DNA of 64,000 nt from Cricetomys ansorgei (taxonomy: Eukaryota > Chordata > Mammalia > Rodentia > Nesomyidae): assembly GCA_026225945.1 (NCBI GenBank), contig JAMJFZ010000088.1, positions 1 through 64,000 on the forward strand, in the 5' to 3' direction. Position numbers and translations under genes: made by a program. The notes beneath the pieces were generated by a model that saw only the letters and a program-made list of their open reading frames with translations, was not told where the DNA came from and did not search any database. Below are positions 25,560 to 38,393 of this stretch, one piece after another; position 1 is the first letter of the stretch, and each line of letters starts with the position of its first letter.

Positions 25560-28500
25560 GCTCTTAGTTTTTTATCACTATTCTTCACTCAATGGATTCT
25601 CTTCAACTGCAACCATGTGTCTGTGAATTGAAGATTCTTTGTAGTTGATCAGCATGTTAAATCACTATATATATGATATTTTTGTTTCATGATGTTAAAA
25701 GTTTTAAAATTTGCCAACAATTTTGCCTTTCCTTATATTTGGTACAGATTGATTCTCTACCCTCACACAATTGGGTGCACAAGGAGATCATTTTTTTTTC
25801 CTTTTTCTAAGTAAGTATGAAATCCTCAATGTTTGACATAATATTGAGATACCCTTTTGTTAACAAGAATGATTTACATATTATTACAAGTGTTTCCTCT
25901 GCCAAAAACTATCTGACACTGGTATTCAGCAGATGAGGAGATAGCCACTATTTGCTACCTCTCATGCAGCATGTAGAAATGTTTATTTCATATACCAAAG
26001 GAATCATCAAAAGAGAATAGTAATGTATAAAATAAAGACAAGACACCACCATATATAAATCCCTGTAGTGAACAATTTTATCCTAGGAATAATTTTGCCC
26101 CATCATTATTGACTGTTATGGGACTCTAAAACTTTAAACCATTTATGGGCAGAAAATTGGATCAATTGAGTTTTTTGTTTATGTTTAGGAGCAAATGGTA
26201 GATGGTGCTATTCTAGAAAATTTTTCTACTGTGGATCAAATAATCTCTTAGGCCCAGCATATGTTGATCACTGCATTTCTATTTCCTACCTGTGGATTTT
26301 GAAGAGATGTTCCTACATAGGTCCTAGACAAACATAGGAAAGCCTAGGCAATGCTTACTCCATGTGGCAAAGGAATAGAGCACATGTCTTTATCATAATT
26401 ACTCAAAATATAACAAAACATTAATATAGTCATATGTAATGCTATATTCATTAAAATTCCCTCATTTTTGAGAGTTGGCAAACATTTGAAGTCTAATAAG
26501 TCTTTGAATTAATACATTATCCAGGAAAGATGATAAACAGAGTCTTCTTGTATTGGTTCTACATGGTCTGGAGAAAAGACACACTCTCTTTACTTTTACT
26601 CTCTTCAATTTATCTTGATTGGTTCCTCAGTTTACGCATCCAATTAAGAGGTTCTTTCACTGAGATCCAACAGTATTTGTCACAGATGCATAATTACCAA
26701 CCTTCATAATTTCATGCAAGGTTCATGTATACTGAAAACTCTGGGGAATGCCCATAATAGAAGCATGCTTCATTTTCTCATATTGATTTAAACACCATTA
26801 TTTTGACAATTTCCTCAGTATTGATTGATCTTGAAAATTTTGAAGAGTTTCACAAATTCTTAAATGGTTTCTAGGAGTACTTTTCCAAAGAACCCTAGAT
26901 TGACAGTAATCTACTCTCATGTCGTATAGCAGGAACTGGATAGGCTGTTTGAGTGTTTTGTTGTTGTTGATGATGTTTACTCCAAACAATTAGATTAATG
27001 CAAACATTTACCTGGCAGTCAACATCAAAAAATCACATCCAGAAGCTCCATTATTCTTTAAAATTTGATGTTGATGTGGACTGTACAAACTCACTATTCA
27101 CTCTGATAAGTCCTATGTTTGTTTCATAATAACTTGTTTGCATTTTTCTATAAACATACTTGAGAACACAGGTTGAATCATATGATCTTTCATCTTTTGA
27201 GATGCAATAATGATACCTGTCCCTTCTAAGTTACTTTTTAGTTAGTGATAGTTAGGTGGGTCTCCCATGATTTTATCCTAATGTGAATTTAATATCACAT
27301 ACCAATAAACAGGTGTGTGTATCCTCATGAAATGACTACCCTAGTTTATTTCAGATTGTGAAGACTACATCTTTTTAGTTACATTTATAGATTTCTCTTT
27401 TCCCACATTCTCAGGCTACATCCAACTGCTGTTCTTTCATTTTGTTCATATTTCCATCAAAGGACTAGGAAACTCTTTCACTTCTTTATTAAAATTTTTC
27501 AACTTACACATTTCTTAGTCAGAACATTCTGAAGTAAAAATTGTTTCCTAATACTGCATAGACTTTATTGTATTTTATTAATAGCTCTGGAATTTCTCAG
27601 AATTTTCCTTTTTCTACTCCAAATATTTGCCATCATGGTTATCTTCTATGACTTTACATTTTGTTACTGCCCTAATTCCCAGTTTTCCTAACAGAAAGAC
27701 AAGTGGGGAAGAAAGCATCCCTGTACTTACATTGTTTTCTTTCTACTCCTGTTCAATCAAGTTCTTCCTTAAAATGCAGACATATCATCAATGCTCATGT
27801 GCTATAAACTTAAGCTAAAATATAATATTCACTTATTTGAAAATTTTATATGAGAGTAAAGCAAAAATTGTAGATAGAAAATAAACTTCAGTAGGATAGA
27901 TTAAGTGAATTATGTTTATCCCAATATTTCAAGTGGTTATTTTTTGTATGTACCCCAATTAAAATTTTAAAATATAAGTCAGTACAGGTGATCCCTGTAC
28001 TGTCAGCCACTGTAACTTATTAACAAGGAGAAAAAAGACCAAGTTCTTCCAGTGCAAAGAGATAAGTAGCTTATTTTATATTTAAATATGGCTCAGTAAT
28101 GTACTATTTATTAAAAATTATAACATCTAATTTTAGTGGAAAATGACTTTCATAATACACCTTTTTAAAAATTTAGTTAAAATTAAATTTATATCCAATA
28201 TATATTTTCAATAATATATATTTGTAACTTGCTGAGGCCTATGAATATCCCTGTAGCTAAACAGACTCTCCTTCACAGAGTTCCAGATTCTTTATATACG
28301 GAAATTTTAGTTCATCAGCTATATTTCTCCACTTTTTTTCTGAAATTTCATCTGTAATGTGAATGTCTACATGGCCTACCGGAGTTGGCGCTTGTTGGCT
28401 GGGAAAGGTATAAAGCCATTTCATCTGAAAACTTCACTGGTTATTTTTCTTTAAGTACTGGCATATGCAAGGGTTATCTATTGCATACAGAAAGCATATC

Positions 28501-30025
28501 ATAAGCATATCACAGCACTTCCTGATGGCAAGTGTTAATGCTCCAGGCTAACAGTAAAATTAGCACATCTAAAATGAATCCATCCCCGGAGATCCAAATT
28601 CAGCTGAAAGGAGCTTCCAACCACTGGCGGGACTTTATCTGAAATGTTCTTTCAAGTGTTCTTTGAAATCACCTTGAGGTTTGCAGGCTACAGGAGAGAT
28701 GTCGCTGGCTCCATCCTAGATCACACCTACATACCAGGATAGACCCTGCTGAGAAGACTGGAAATTACAGAGCACCCTCTCTATACCTAAAATGAATGCT
28801 GGCCCTTTAGAAGTTTTTGCCAGCAACAGTTCACTCTCCTGGCTTGAGTCTCCTTTAGCAGTGTAAAAAGTTTCCTATTAAAACACTCCTGCATTTCTAT
28901 TTCTAAATTATGATTATGTGTATTTCTTAAAGTGTGTAAGTGTGCCATATCGGGTCCCATAGAGGAACAAACTATTTCTTTGTCTATCATCATTTCCTTT
29001 CCACCCATACTCCCTTCCTGAGTAGAGTCCACACGACCACACCTGTAGAAAAGGCTGGTTTCCCTTTGCAAATAACTTAATAATTATTGAACATATATTA
29101 ATATATGTGGACAGAACCAGCCTTTTCCACAAATGGTTTCATGAAAACTCTACACAGGAGGGAGTAGGAGTGCAAGAAAAATGAGGAAGGACAAACAGAG
29201 TAGTTCATTCTTCTATGGGACCCAAGGAAATGGCACACAGCATCATGCTTTTAAATGACACATAGAATTCTTTAGTAGTAAAACGCAGTAGCATTTTTAA
29301 TAGGGGAATTAACAGTATACATATTAAGAAAAAAGGAGCAAGAGAGAGACTGACAATGCACCTTTCCACCTTGCCAGTGGAAAAAGCACACCAAAATGAG
29401 AAGAAGGGAGCGTCTGACAAATGTATATCATCAAGGGATAAACACACCAGAAAAGAGAGAGAGAACTGCTCTAGTAAAAAGCTTTAAAAAGCTAAGTGTA
29501 GTTCTTTTTGGTTTGGAGATGTTGATCTGGCCTCCAGAGGAACCTGCTTGATTTGTAGATGTAGTCACTCCTAGAAGTTGATCGTCCCCAAGAAGGAGAT
29601 GGGTGTCCTTTCTCCTGCGACTTAGTAACTTCAAGGTTATCTTGTATACTAAGAAAGAACATTGGACTCAAAAACCCATAATTGGTTGAATGTTACTGTT
29701 TGCTGAATAATACTTGCATCGGCCTCAAACAGAGCAAGGTGCAATGTAGACACCAAAGAAAATTTTTATTTTACAGTTTTTGCTCTTTAGTGAATATTTA
29801 TTTTACTCTATTTAGGCTCTATTTGTACTATCTGTTAAAGGCTTGATTCTTCCTGGGAGGACCAACACCCACTGATTAAAGGCATTTTATGGCCATTACA
29901 GCAAAGGGCAGAAAGGGGCAAAATGGCTATTGAGCCATAATTCCCTGTCCAGGGAGTCTGAAACCTTTTCAGACAGACTTCATCCATGTTACCAGGGTAT
30001 CGGGATTCCCAGCAAATACATACGC

Positions 30026-30026
30026 A

Positions 30027-30077
<51 letters not shown>

Positions 30078-30100
30078 ACACATATATATATGTGTGTGTG
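30026..30100. repeat. (CA)n/(TA)n/(TG)n microsatellite
   Basis: A CA run of about 55 bp, then ATATATATA and TGTGTGTGTG; the ends can pair with each other as an inverted repeat. Confidence -1.
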
Positions 30101-30943
30101 TTAAAATATGTTAACACCTCTTTCAAAGGCCATCACCCAAACTATTTTTGAAAGTCATTTCAATTTATATAAGCAAATGAATCTCTTCATCAATAATTAA
30201 TATTAGGTTTAGACTTCCTTACTTCATAGCAGTCATTGCATTCTTTTGGCAAGTATTTCTGGCAACCAATGGAATAAAATGGAAGATATATGTGTAAATA
30301 TTATTTTTCTGGAGAAAGCACTTATCCCCTCATTAAGACATTCTTTCCAATATCTACATTTTATCCCGCAGAACCAAATGTTAGTTGATTGTGTATACAA
30401 TTCAGTAGATCGTGGATGTTATTCATTCTACATATGAGGGTTTTTTTTTAGTTTGTTTTAAAACATATCAAAGAATATTAAGAACTCAAAAAAACTGTTA
30501 CTTCTTCCTGTCCTCTTAGCATGTGTGATTATACTTTCCATCCACATACTGGTCAGTGAACTTAGAAACCATTTGTTTTCTTTTTCTAAATTTAGAATCC
30601 ATAAAATTTGGCATAACATTAAGAACTCCTTTATAAACAAGTGTATACACAATACTAAGTACAAGTCTCTGCTCTAAATAATAATTATTTGGCAGTAATA
30701 TACAGAATATAAATGATAATAAATGTTTGCTAGCTCCTACTCCCTGAGTAGAGAGCTGTTTTCATACATTAGTATAATTATCATGAAAGAAATGTGGCCA
30801 TAATGCACACCCTACTAATATCCTATATTATTCTACCAATGATAAAGTGAATATCACATAAACTTTTGTCATGATCTTCTAATGTAGGGGTAGACAGAAA
30901 ATTTTTTTATTGTTACTAATAATTCTGTATGTCCTGGAAAGAA

Positions 30944-30947
<4 letters not shown>

Positions 30948-30985
<38 letters not shown>

Positions 30986-31000
30986 GTCTCTCTTTTCCAT
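30948..31000. repeat. (TC)n microsatellite
   Basis: About 34 bp of pure TC followed by TGTC/TCTC variants. It lies about 100 bp before the left 508-bp repeat. Confidence -1.
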
Positions 31001-31102
31001 CCCTCTCTGATAATCTGTCTATCTCTCTCTCTATGACTCTCTGTCTTTCTTATTTATATACTGCTTCTTAGATAGCTACTCAGATTGCATATTTATTAAT
31101 AG

Positions 31103-31610
31103 ATTGTTCTTTCATTGAGATCCACCAAAATCTCATTATTCATATATATCATACAGATATACATTGAACACTCCTTAGGTACAGTGCACAAATGAGATAT
31201 GATTCACCTTTAACATATTTACTTCACCCAAATATGTGTTATTTTATCCAAATAGATAATGAAGTATTAATCCAACTTGAAAATTTGAGTGGCTCATAAA
31301 TATTGAAATTTGATTCTTCGTATATTTTCCTAGCAACTGTAGATTGATACTATTCTCATCATATTTGCTTCTGAATCACCTCATTTGGCTTGCATTTACT
31401 TGTTAGCCAAGAACAATAAGAGCAACCTGAACTGATCCTCCTCTGAAACACTGTGATCCTAAAGCAATGTGTACTCAGACTTTAATTATCAATTACGTTC
31501 TTCATGTCACTTTTGTATTTACTGATTTTTTTTTCCATCCCATGTAAAAATACTTTAAGAATAAGAAAATTATTCATGCCTTGTGATGGTTCAATTTCAA
31601 CAATGGTGCC
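31103..31610. repeat. 508-bp direct repeat, left copy
   Basis: Matches 36057-36563 with only scattered substitutions, from ATTGTTCTTTCA at the left to GTGCC at the right. It ends at the base before the ERV interval. No gene in it. Confidence -1.
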
Positions 31611-31611
31611 T

Positions 31612-32213
31612 TGTGGTGAGCCCTTCAGACTCTGGGCCTAGACTCTGCTGTGTGCCTCTGGCTAATATTGCCTAAATCCATTATTGGGAGATCTTTTGAG
31701 CATAACTGAGTCACAAAATATTATAACTGCCCGAGAGAGGCTGGTTTCGGGGAAGTTAAGGTTATCTGAAGGAGTGTCTTTTCTCCAGTTGAATATTCAG
31801 CCTTATCATGTGAGACTATTGTCCTAGATGAGCATCTAACTCCACCTAGAGAAGCTACTTCTCTGGGTAAACAATTAGCTTCCCTGGGACAAGTTACCTC
31901 CCAGGATAAACGTCCTGCTCCAGCAGAGAAAAGGGAAGTCTCAAAGTTTAGGATTAACTAAAGAAAGAGACGTTTTACTCATGTGACTGATATGCTGCAT
32001 TCTTTGTAATCATTACCTTTGTAACTGCTGTAGCCCCTGGAGGAAAGGGGTATAAGCATTTCGCAAAAAATTAAACGTTAGCTCCATTCCATCTGAGCTC
32101 AATGATAGCATGTTTCTATTCCCTTCTCTTCTCATCTCTTCCCCCTCTCCTCATTAAGCCCTTCAGTTTCACCCCATCCAGGTACTGTCCAACTTGCCAG
32201 GCTGGCCCTAGCA
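31612..32213 (+). mobile_element. 5' LTR of a class II-like endogenous retrovirus
   Basis: TG at 31612 and CA at 32212-32213 bound about 602 bp. GGGGTATAAGC (TATA) and AAAAATTAAACG lie in promoter and poly(A) order. A primer-binding-site-like sequence follows after GAG. Confidence -1.
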
Positions 32214-32216
32214 GAG

Positions 32217-32234
32217 TGGCACGCGAACAGGGAC
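32217..32234 (+). promoter_or_regulatory. ERV primer binding site (tRNA-Lys-like)
   Basis: TGGCACGCGAACAGGGAC resembles the tRNA-Lys type primer site used by class II elements, with two mismatches by eye. Its place just after the LTR supports the LTR end. Confidence -1.
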
Positions 32235-32295
32235 CTGGAATACGGGGAATCAGTGAATAAGGTGAGTACTCACTTAATTGAAGGTTGGTGGCGAA

Positions 32296-32547
32296 ATGGG
32301 CAGTCAGAATGAAAAAATGTTGTTTGCGCATTTATTAAAAGATAGGCTCCGAGACCTCGGAGCCAAAGTAGGCCAGGCACAGCTGTGTCATTTTCTTGAG
32401 TTTGTAGGAAAAGTCTGTACTTGGTTTTCTCATAAAGGAACCATGGATTTACAAATTTGGATAAAAGCAGGAGAATCTTTGCAGCAGCAATTCCAGGAAC
32501 AAAATAAGAAGCAAGATATGTCTGATATTTTAACCTATGGGGAATGA
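32296..32547 (+). pseudogene. Gag N-terminus remnant of the ERV
   Basis: An 83-codon frame starting at an ATG-GGC (Met-Gly) start, as for a myristoylated matrix protein of class II retroviruses. The frame stops at 32545-32547 where gag should continue, so it is a truncated, non-functional remnant. Downstream DNA to about 32760 still looks gag-like but is out of frame. Confidence -1.
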
Positions 32548-32819
32548 TTAAGGATGGCTTAGAAGAACTTCTAGAGCCAGAGGTAGTCAGAATAACAATG
32601 GGAGACAAGGCTGAATATATTGTGGAGGTTATGTCTTTTAAAGGAGGTGGAATGGTGATCAATTAGACCAGGAGATGAATTTGATCTAGAAAAGTGAGGC
32701 TATCAGATACCAAGATTAAAAAATAAAACAGCCTTCACTTCAGAAAGTTGTAGGAATCAAGGAGGCAGTACATCTTAATGCTCCTCAAAGACCATACAGA
32801 AATTCAAGTCCACCTCTGC

Positions 32820-33215
32820 CCCCATCTAGCTCTGACTGCTGCTCATACAGGAATCTGCGATTGCTGTCTACATGGCTGCTCCAGCTGCTGCCAGTTCAGT
32901 TCTGGCATGGCCACAGCTGATAGCATGAACTCAGTTGTTGACATATCTAAGCTGTTGGCAGAGCCACAGCCACTGAGTCAGCTTTAACTAATGGTTTGGT
33001 CCCCGCCTCTGATGTAGCTAAAGCTACTGGCATGGCCACAGTCTCGGGGACAGCCACGACTGTTAGCACAGCCTACAACCATGGGCATAGCTACAGCCAC
33101 TGAGATCCCCACAGCTGTTTGCACAGTTTATCTGCCAGCAGAGCCACAGCAGTATGTGTGGTCACAGCAGCCGATGCAGTCTTAGTTACATTCCAGCCAT
33201 TGGAGGAGTCCTTAC
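32820..33215. repeat. Degenerate GCCACAGC-type minisatellite in the ERV
   Basis: Variants of GCCACAGC/GCCACGAC recur every 20-30 bp (for example 32909, 32961, 33034, 33050, 33091, 33146). The stretch is more GC-rich than its surroundings and sits inside the ERV after gag. Confidence -1.
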
Positions 33216-34087
33216 CTCTGCCGCTTATGCAAAGCTAAAGTAACAATCTAGCTCCTACTTTTCCCAGGAAGGCACAATTAAAATCTGTTCCACCTGAACT
33301 AATTGGTAAATTGTTTAAAAATGCTTTGAAGTTTATAGGTCTGAGGGTGTGAAAGTCTAAGTGATTGGTTAGGGACAGAAGAAGTGATTTAAAATGTATA
33401 TACATGTTTTTATAATGTTCTGATAAACTGATCCTACTATTAGCAAGAACAAACTCAAGATTCTAAATTTCTTTTAGTTACAGGTTTTAAGTACTTCACA
33501 TTGGCAATATATCTGATTTTTTGGAAAGTACTTCCAGTTTCACTTCCAATACCATTGAATAAAAACTAAAGGTTATACTTCATTAACACTGGCATGCATG
33601 CTGCCCTGAAGCTTCAGAGAACTCTGCTTTTTTTCCTGGGTGCACCCTTTCTTTAAAATTCATTTCTTTTTTATCGGGCCTGATTAATTTTTTGTCAATG
33701 TCTTGATTTTGTTGTTCTGTGTGTTTATTTGTGTATGGATGGTTTCTAAATGTGTGGAAATGTATGTATGTTCTGAGTTCATTTGAATATCATTGTCTTG
33801 AATGCTGGATGGCCAAGATCCAGGGCAGGATTCTTTGTAAATGGTTCTTGCTGCAAACTAAGAGGAGAGATTTCTTGGAGCAGTTTCTGTTACGAGCTGA
33901 ACTTTCAGAATGGTATATGCACACTGTCCCTGTCATCTCTGTGACCATTTGCATGCATGGCTACAGAGATAGACATTTTAAAAGGACACTGGGCTGAACT
34001 GTTTCAGATTTCTGCTTATGCAGACCAATTGTAAAAAAGCAGCAGGTTATATCAGAAGAAGTTCTGAGGTCTCTCTCTTTTCTATCT

Positions 34088-34089
<2 letters not shown>

Positions 34090-34130
<41 letters not shown>
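34090..34130. repeat. (TG)n microsatellite
   Basis: About 41 bp of TG following a TCTC-rich lead. Confidence -1.
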
Positions 34131-34134
<4 letters not shown>

Positions 34135-34869
34135 GTAATGATTTTTCTAGTGTAAGTTTAAAAAGAGAGCATTGAATTAAAGCTGAGTAACATATGTGTA
34201 ACTTCATTTTGGATGTAACTCCATTTGGGATGTGGACTACATGTGACTTGCTGATATGCTTCCTCTCTACTTAGGGAAGAAGGTGGACACATGGCAGGCA
34301 GAATGGCCATGTGGACGCTCCCATTCTTTTCTCTAGGGTCAAAGAGGATGAATGCCATGTGACTCCAACATCATTTAAATGGAGGTAGCCACATGTTGCC
34401 ATTCAAGGAGATAACAGATCTCAGATATTTTAAATTAAATTGGATTTTGTATGTTTTTTCTATGCTAAAAATAAGATAGGATTTTTAAGAACAGTGTTTA
34501 ATAAGAGATCAAAGCTATGTCTCTGTGCATTGAGATAAAGGAATGTACCTTGTGCTGACAGCCCAATTTTTTCAGTGTAAGAATTACGGGATTAAAACAA
34601 AGTAAATCAAGGCAGGTGAGGTTTCAGTAAACAACCTGGCTGTCTTTAGGGTTCTAGAGGCCATGTGATGGGAGGGCTTAGAAAAGCCCCAAAGGCAAAG
34701 GCAGCAAGAGCAGAACTGGTTCAAAAACTGGTTTTCCATCCCCCCTTGGCTAATATATCTCCTATCTTCTCTGTTAGGATCTGATAGGCTTACTACTTCT
34801 AATATCTTTTGGGCCCTGGGCATTTAAGAAACTGACCAATTTGTGCAACCGCCCGGAATAATGTTGTCC

Positions 34870-35325
34870 TCAGGAAGGCAGCAGCGTTGAGACTAAGAGC
34901 CTAGCTATTTGGTCTGGCAAATGGAAAATTACTAACTGGAGAATAGATGGAAAAGATATATGGTCTAGAGAAGCATGGGAAGAGCTGGCAGATATTAGCA
35001 GGAGAATACCCTTAATAGTGTATCATGCAGATGTCCATCAGAGTAAGGACAATTTACACACCAAATATAATAATGAGGTAGATAAATTAGCAGCCTTAAC
35101 CATTAATCTTAAGGATCACTATGAAGCTGAATCAAAGGAAACTAATAATTAGGACAAAGTGGAAAATTGAGGACAAAAAATTAGAAACCCCTATAGCAAC
35201 TCAAGAAATACTTCTAATTCATATGTTGCTAGGACATCCTGGAACACATGGCATATATCTATGGTTTAGTAATAAAGGGCTAAAGGCTACTTGGCAGCAA
35301 CTTAATTCTGCTGCCTTGAAATAAT
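34870..35325 (+). pseudogene. ERV pol remnant (RNase H/integrase junction)
   Basis: One frame from about 34910 to 35153 and another from 35121 to 35324 together look like the end of RNase H and the start of integrase: an Asp/His-rich stretch, then a zinc-finger-type HPG motif. They are in different frames, so the gene is broken. It lies directly before a polypurine tract and LTR. Its class may differ from that of the 5' LTR. Confidence -1.
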
Positions 35326-35338
35326 AAAAAAGGGGGAA
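35326..35338 (+). other. Polypurine tract
   Basis: AAAAAAGGGGGAA ends two bases before a TGTGG LTR start, as expected for plus-strand priming of reverse transcription. Confidence -1.
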
Positions 35339-35340
35339 TC

Positions 35341-35820
35341 TGTGGTAAGTGGACCCCTGGACGCTGGCTTGAAACACAAAGCGTCCCACCTTTTAAAAGC
35401 CCCTTTTCTCTCTGGTCTTAATGGACAGAGTTCAGACAAGGTCAGATAACCCGAAGCTGCCCAGTTCTGGGAAACTGTCTAACTAACCCATCCCTATTGC
35501 TTCTTCATTTCACATTTCCACCCCTATAGTTTACACAGGAAGCCCTTAGAGAAATTTCACAGTACTTCCTTATTGCTCTGAGACCTGTGACACTAAGATT
35601 TCTTAATTCACTGAATAGACCAGTTCACCTGTCAGGTAGAATTACCTCAGATACCTGCTTATGCATTCACCTTTCCCCCACCTGAGAACTTCTTATAAAT
35701 ACTGGTACTTGTATTCAATAAATCGAAGGCGTGATCAGATATCAATCAGACTTGCCTTTCATTTCTCGCTCTTCCTTGTCCCGCCAATCCTCGCTGCCTC
35801 TCCAAGGGTTTTTTGTTGCA
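35341..35820 (+). mobile_element. 3' LTR of an endogenous retrovirus
   Basis: Starts TGTGGTAAGT after the polypurine tract. It holds TTATAAATA (near 35693) and AATAAA (near 35718) and probably ends TTGCA at 35820. It does not resemble the LTR at 31612-32213 except for the first six bases, so the two LTRs do not form a matched pair. Confidence -1.
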
Positions 35821-36056
35821 GAACCCCGCAGGTCTGGAACAGCATGCAAAAATTCTTAACCTGTACAAATCAGTTTCTCACGGGAACCAAAACATGACTC
35901 AGGCCAACAAGGAACATCCTGGTACAGGATGAAAGAACCCCGAGTTCTGTGACAAGCAACAAATCAGCAGGCTGTGGTCTATGTGACCTGGAGTCAGTCG
36001 CAAATTAACAGACTGTAGTCAATGTGACTTATGGTTAACCACAAAATGGCTGCCAC

Positions 36057-36563
36057 ATTGTTCTTTCACTGAGATCCACCAAAATCTCATTATTCATATA
36101 TATCATACTGATACACATTGAACATTCCTTAGATAAAGTGCACAAATGAGGTATGATTCACCTTTAACATCATTACTTTACCCAATTATGTGTTATTTTA
36201 TCCAAATATATACTGAAGTATTAATCCAAATTGAAAACTTGAGTGGCTCATAAATATCGAAATTTGATTACTTGTATGTTTTCCTAGCAACTCTAGATTG
36301 ATACTAATCTCATCATATTTGCTTCTGAGTCACCTCATTTGGCTTGCATTTACTTGTTAGCCAAGAACAATAAGAGCAACCTAAACTGATCCTCCTCTGA
36401 AACACTGTGATCCTAAATCAATGTGTATTCAGAATTTAACTATCAATTATGTTCCTCATGTCACTTTTGGATTTACTGATTTTTTTTCTATCCCATGTAA
36501 AAATACTTTAAGAAGAAGAAAATTGTTCATGCCTTGCGATGGTTAAATTTCAATATTAGTGCC
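36057..36563. repeat. 508-bp direct repeat, right copy
   Basis: Near-identical to 31103-31610, including CTTGCATTTACTTGTTAGCC and CCTCCTCTGAAACACTGTGA. To its right the sequence goes on as ordinary unique DNA. Confidence -1.
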
Positions 36564-36661
36564 TATGACACCTATACTGTTTTGTTGTACATGGTAGATT
36601 CACGGTCTCACATAAGGAAAAGCATGTGTCAACATTATATCTTGTTTTTTTATTTTCTTTT

Positions 36662-36808
36662 CTTTTTCCTTTTTTCAAGACAAGGCTTCACTGTTATAAT
36701 GCTGGCTGTCCTGGATATCACATTGTCGATCAGGCTGCCCTTAAACTCACAGAGATCCAGCTGCCTCTGCCTCCTAGTGCTTTCATTAAAGGTGTGCACC
36801 ACAACCAC
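36662..36808 (-). mobile_element. B1 SINE
   Basis: TTTTTTCAAGACAAGGCTTC, CTTAAACTCACAGAGATCC, TGCCTCTGCCTCCTAGTGC and ATTAAAGGTGTGCACCAC: reverse-oriented B1. Confidence -1.
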
Positions 36809-38238
36809 CCATATGAATTTTGTATTTTAAATGACTGTTTTACATGTAAATTCTTCAGAGAAAGACTTCCATGATTTTTTTTAGTTTTCAAAAACTTATC
36901 AGAAATACAAAAGTGTATAAGTACCTAAGTTCATCCTCTCCCACAGCATTCACGACCAGACAAGTGTCTGTTGCCACTTCCCAAACTTTCATAGTCAGGC
37001 TTTGAGTCTCTTAAATGTTTTTATTAAGTTATTCTAAATCGATGCAGAACATAGGCAGAATGATTTCTGATTAACATGCTTCTAATGGGCACACAACAAG
37101 GAAGTACCTATCAAAATTACAGATTGAGATTTTTACTTTTATATTGAAAATTAAAGTGAACTATTTTCCTCATGTATATCTTCCATGACTTCTACAGTTT
37201 CCCATCTTCTTTTCCCTACAAAAGCAAAGAAAATATGAAACATATTTCATCATATTTCTGTTTTTATTCTACCCATATCTGGGCAACTGCTTTTGTGACA
37301 GAAAGAACTATCAAATGTATGCATGTATAAACACTATATGATACATCAGAATGTAGTTTTCACACACTGAGTCATAGATAAAAATCTTTAAATGTAAAGG
37401 TAAAACAAAGAATAATATGGAACAGCCCATAAAACTGTTTTAAGTTCCAATGTGTGAAACTTTTGTCATTTTACTTATCCTCCAAATATCGTTGCAAAAT
37501 ATTAGCCAGGAACGCTGGCTCTAAGCACCAACATCAATTTTTCCATATGTCTTTTTAGAGAACAGAAGCAAAACATCATCTTCTGCAAACTGGTCATTCT
37601 AGAATTGCTTGTGTTACATGAAATACTTTCTTAAGAATTCCTTTCTAGGGTATAATAGTTTCTGATTTTCATTTAAGATGAAGTTTTAGAATGTAACTCT
37701 TTGTAAAGTTATGCTTTAAATATATAATATACATATGCATGTTTTAAGCAATGTTTACATTTCATTTTCATTTACTAATAAGATAAACTTTACATATTGC
37801 ATTGCTCTATTTCAGGATATATATTGTCCTGGATATGTGGAGATAGGTTAGATACAAATCAGACTCAAGGAAGATGGATTTTTCCACTGAGGTTTAATTG
37901 GGAAGAAGCGATTTCTTTATTTTGTAAACATACATTGCAAATATTCCTTTACTAAAGAAAGATGTCATTGGGAATTTAGAGTATATTACCACTTGCATAA
38001 TTCAAGAAGAAACATTAATTTACCGTTTCTTTCATTGTCATACAGCAAGGTGATTGTACTTAATCATGTATACAGTTTCATCAATCTGGTCACATTATGA
38101 TTCACTTTTGTCAATATTACATAAGTCCAATCATGTGATGTCAAACACAAACAAATGCAGACTGACAACCAGGATGTACTCAAAAGCCACAAAATGTGAG
38201 GGTAAAAAACAGCAGATTAATTTCCTGTCAAGAAAACC
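36809..38238. other. Upstream region of the lipocalin gene
   Basis: AT-rich unique DNA with no clear CpG island or repeat; any tissue-specific enhancer would lie here but none can be named with confidence. Confidence -1.
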
Positions 38239-38245
38239 TATAAAT
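38239..38245 (+). promoter_or_regulatory. TATA box of the lipocalin gene
   Basis: TATAAAT lies 83-89 bp before the ATG. A start about 30 bp downstream (near 38270) would give a 5' UTR of about 58 nt with no upstream ATG, as is usual for this family. The start codon context (CAG before ATG, A after) is weak. The transcription start is inferred. Confidence -1.
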
Positions 38246-38269
38246 GTATCACGTCTGTCTTCATTCCAG

Positions 38270-38393
38270 CTTTTACAAGAAACTGAAGTACTCTACTCTT
38301 CTTCACAGAAGAAAAAAAAGAAAGCAGATGAGGAGTCTTTTACTAGCTTCTCTGTTTTGTTTGGTTTTGGTGAAGGCTGAGAATCCCATACAG
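38270..38393 (+). CDS. Lipocalin exon 1 (5' UTR plus signal peptide, codons 1-22)
   Basis: Coding starts at 38328. The exon encodes the signal peptide and the first five mature residues (ENPIQ). It ends in phase 0 at CAG|GTACCA. Reading on meets a stop seven codons later, so splicing is needed. A second GT (TGG|GTAGGC, 9 nt on) is also phase 0 and would add three residues. Lipocalin exon 1 usually stops just before the GxW segment, as here. The 5' end is inferred from the TATA box. Confidence -1.

Larger units (their letters stand above)
23531..30025. other. Gene-poor unique DNA
   Basis: Only a B1 (25095) and simple A/T runs were recognised (T17 near 24577). No lipocalin-type exon was found by eye on either strand. 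Confidence -1.

Noticed and set aside
29835..30151. Frames with long Cys-Val or His-Thr repeats
   Set aside because: Translation of the (CA)n microsatellite.
32270..32662. 130-codon minus-strand frame across the ERV gag start
   Set aside because: It is the shadow of the + strand gag remnant, which has the LTR, primer site and Met-Gly start in the right order.
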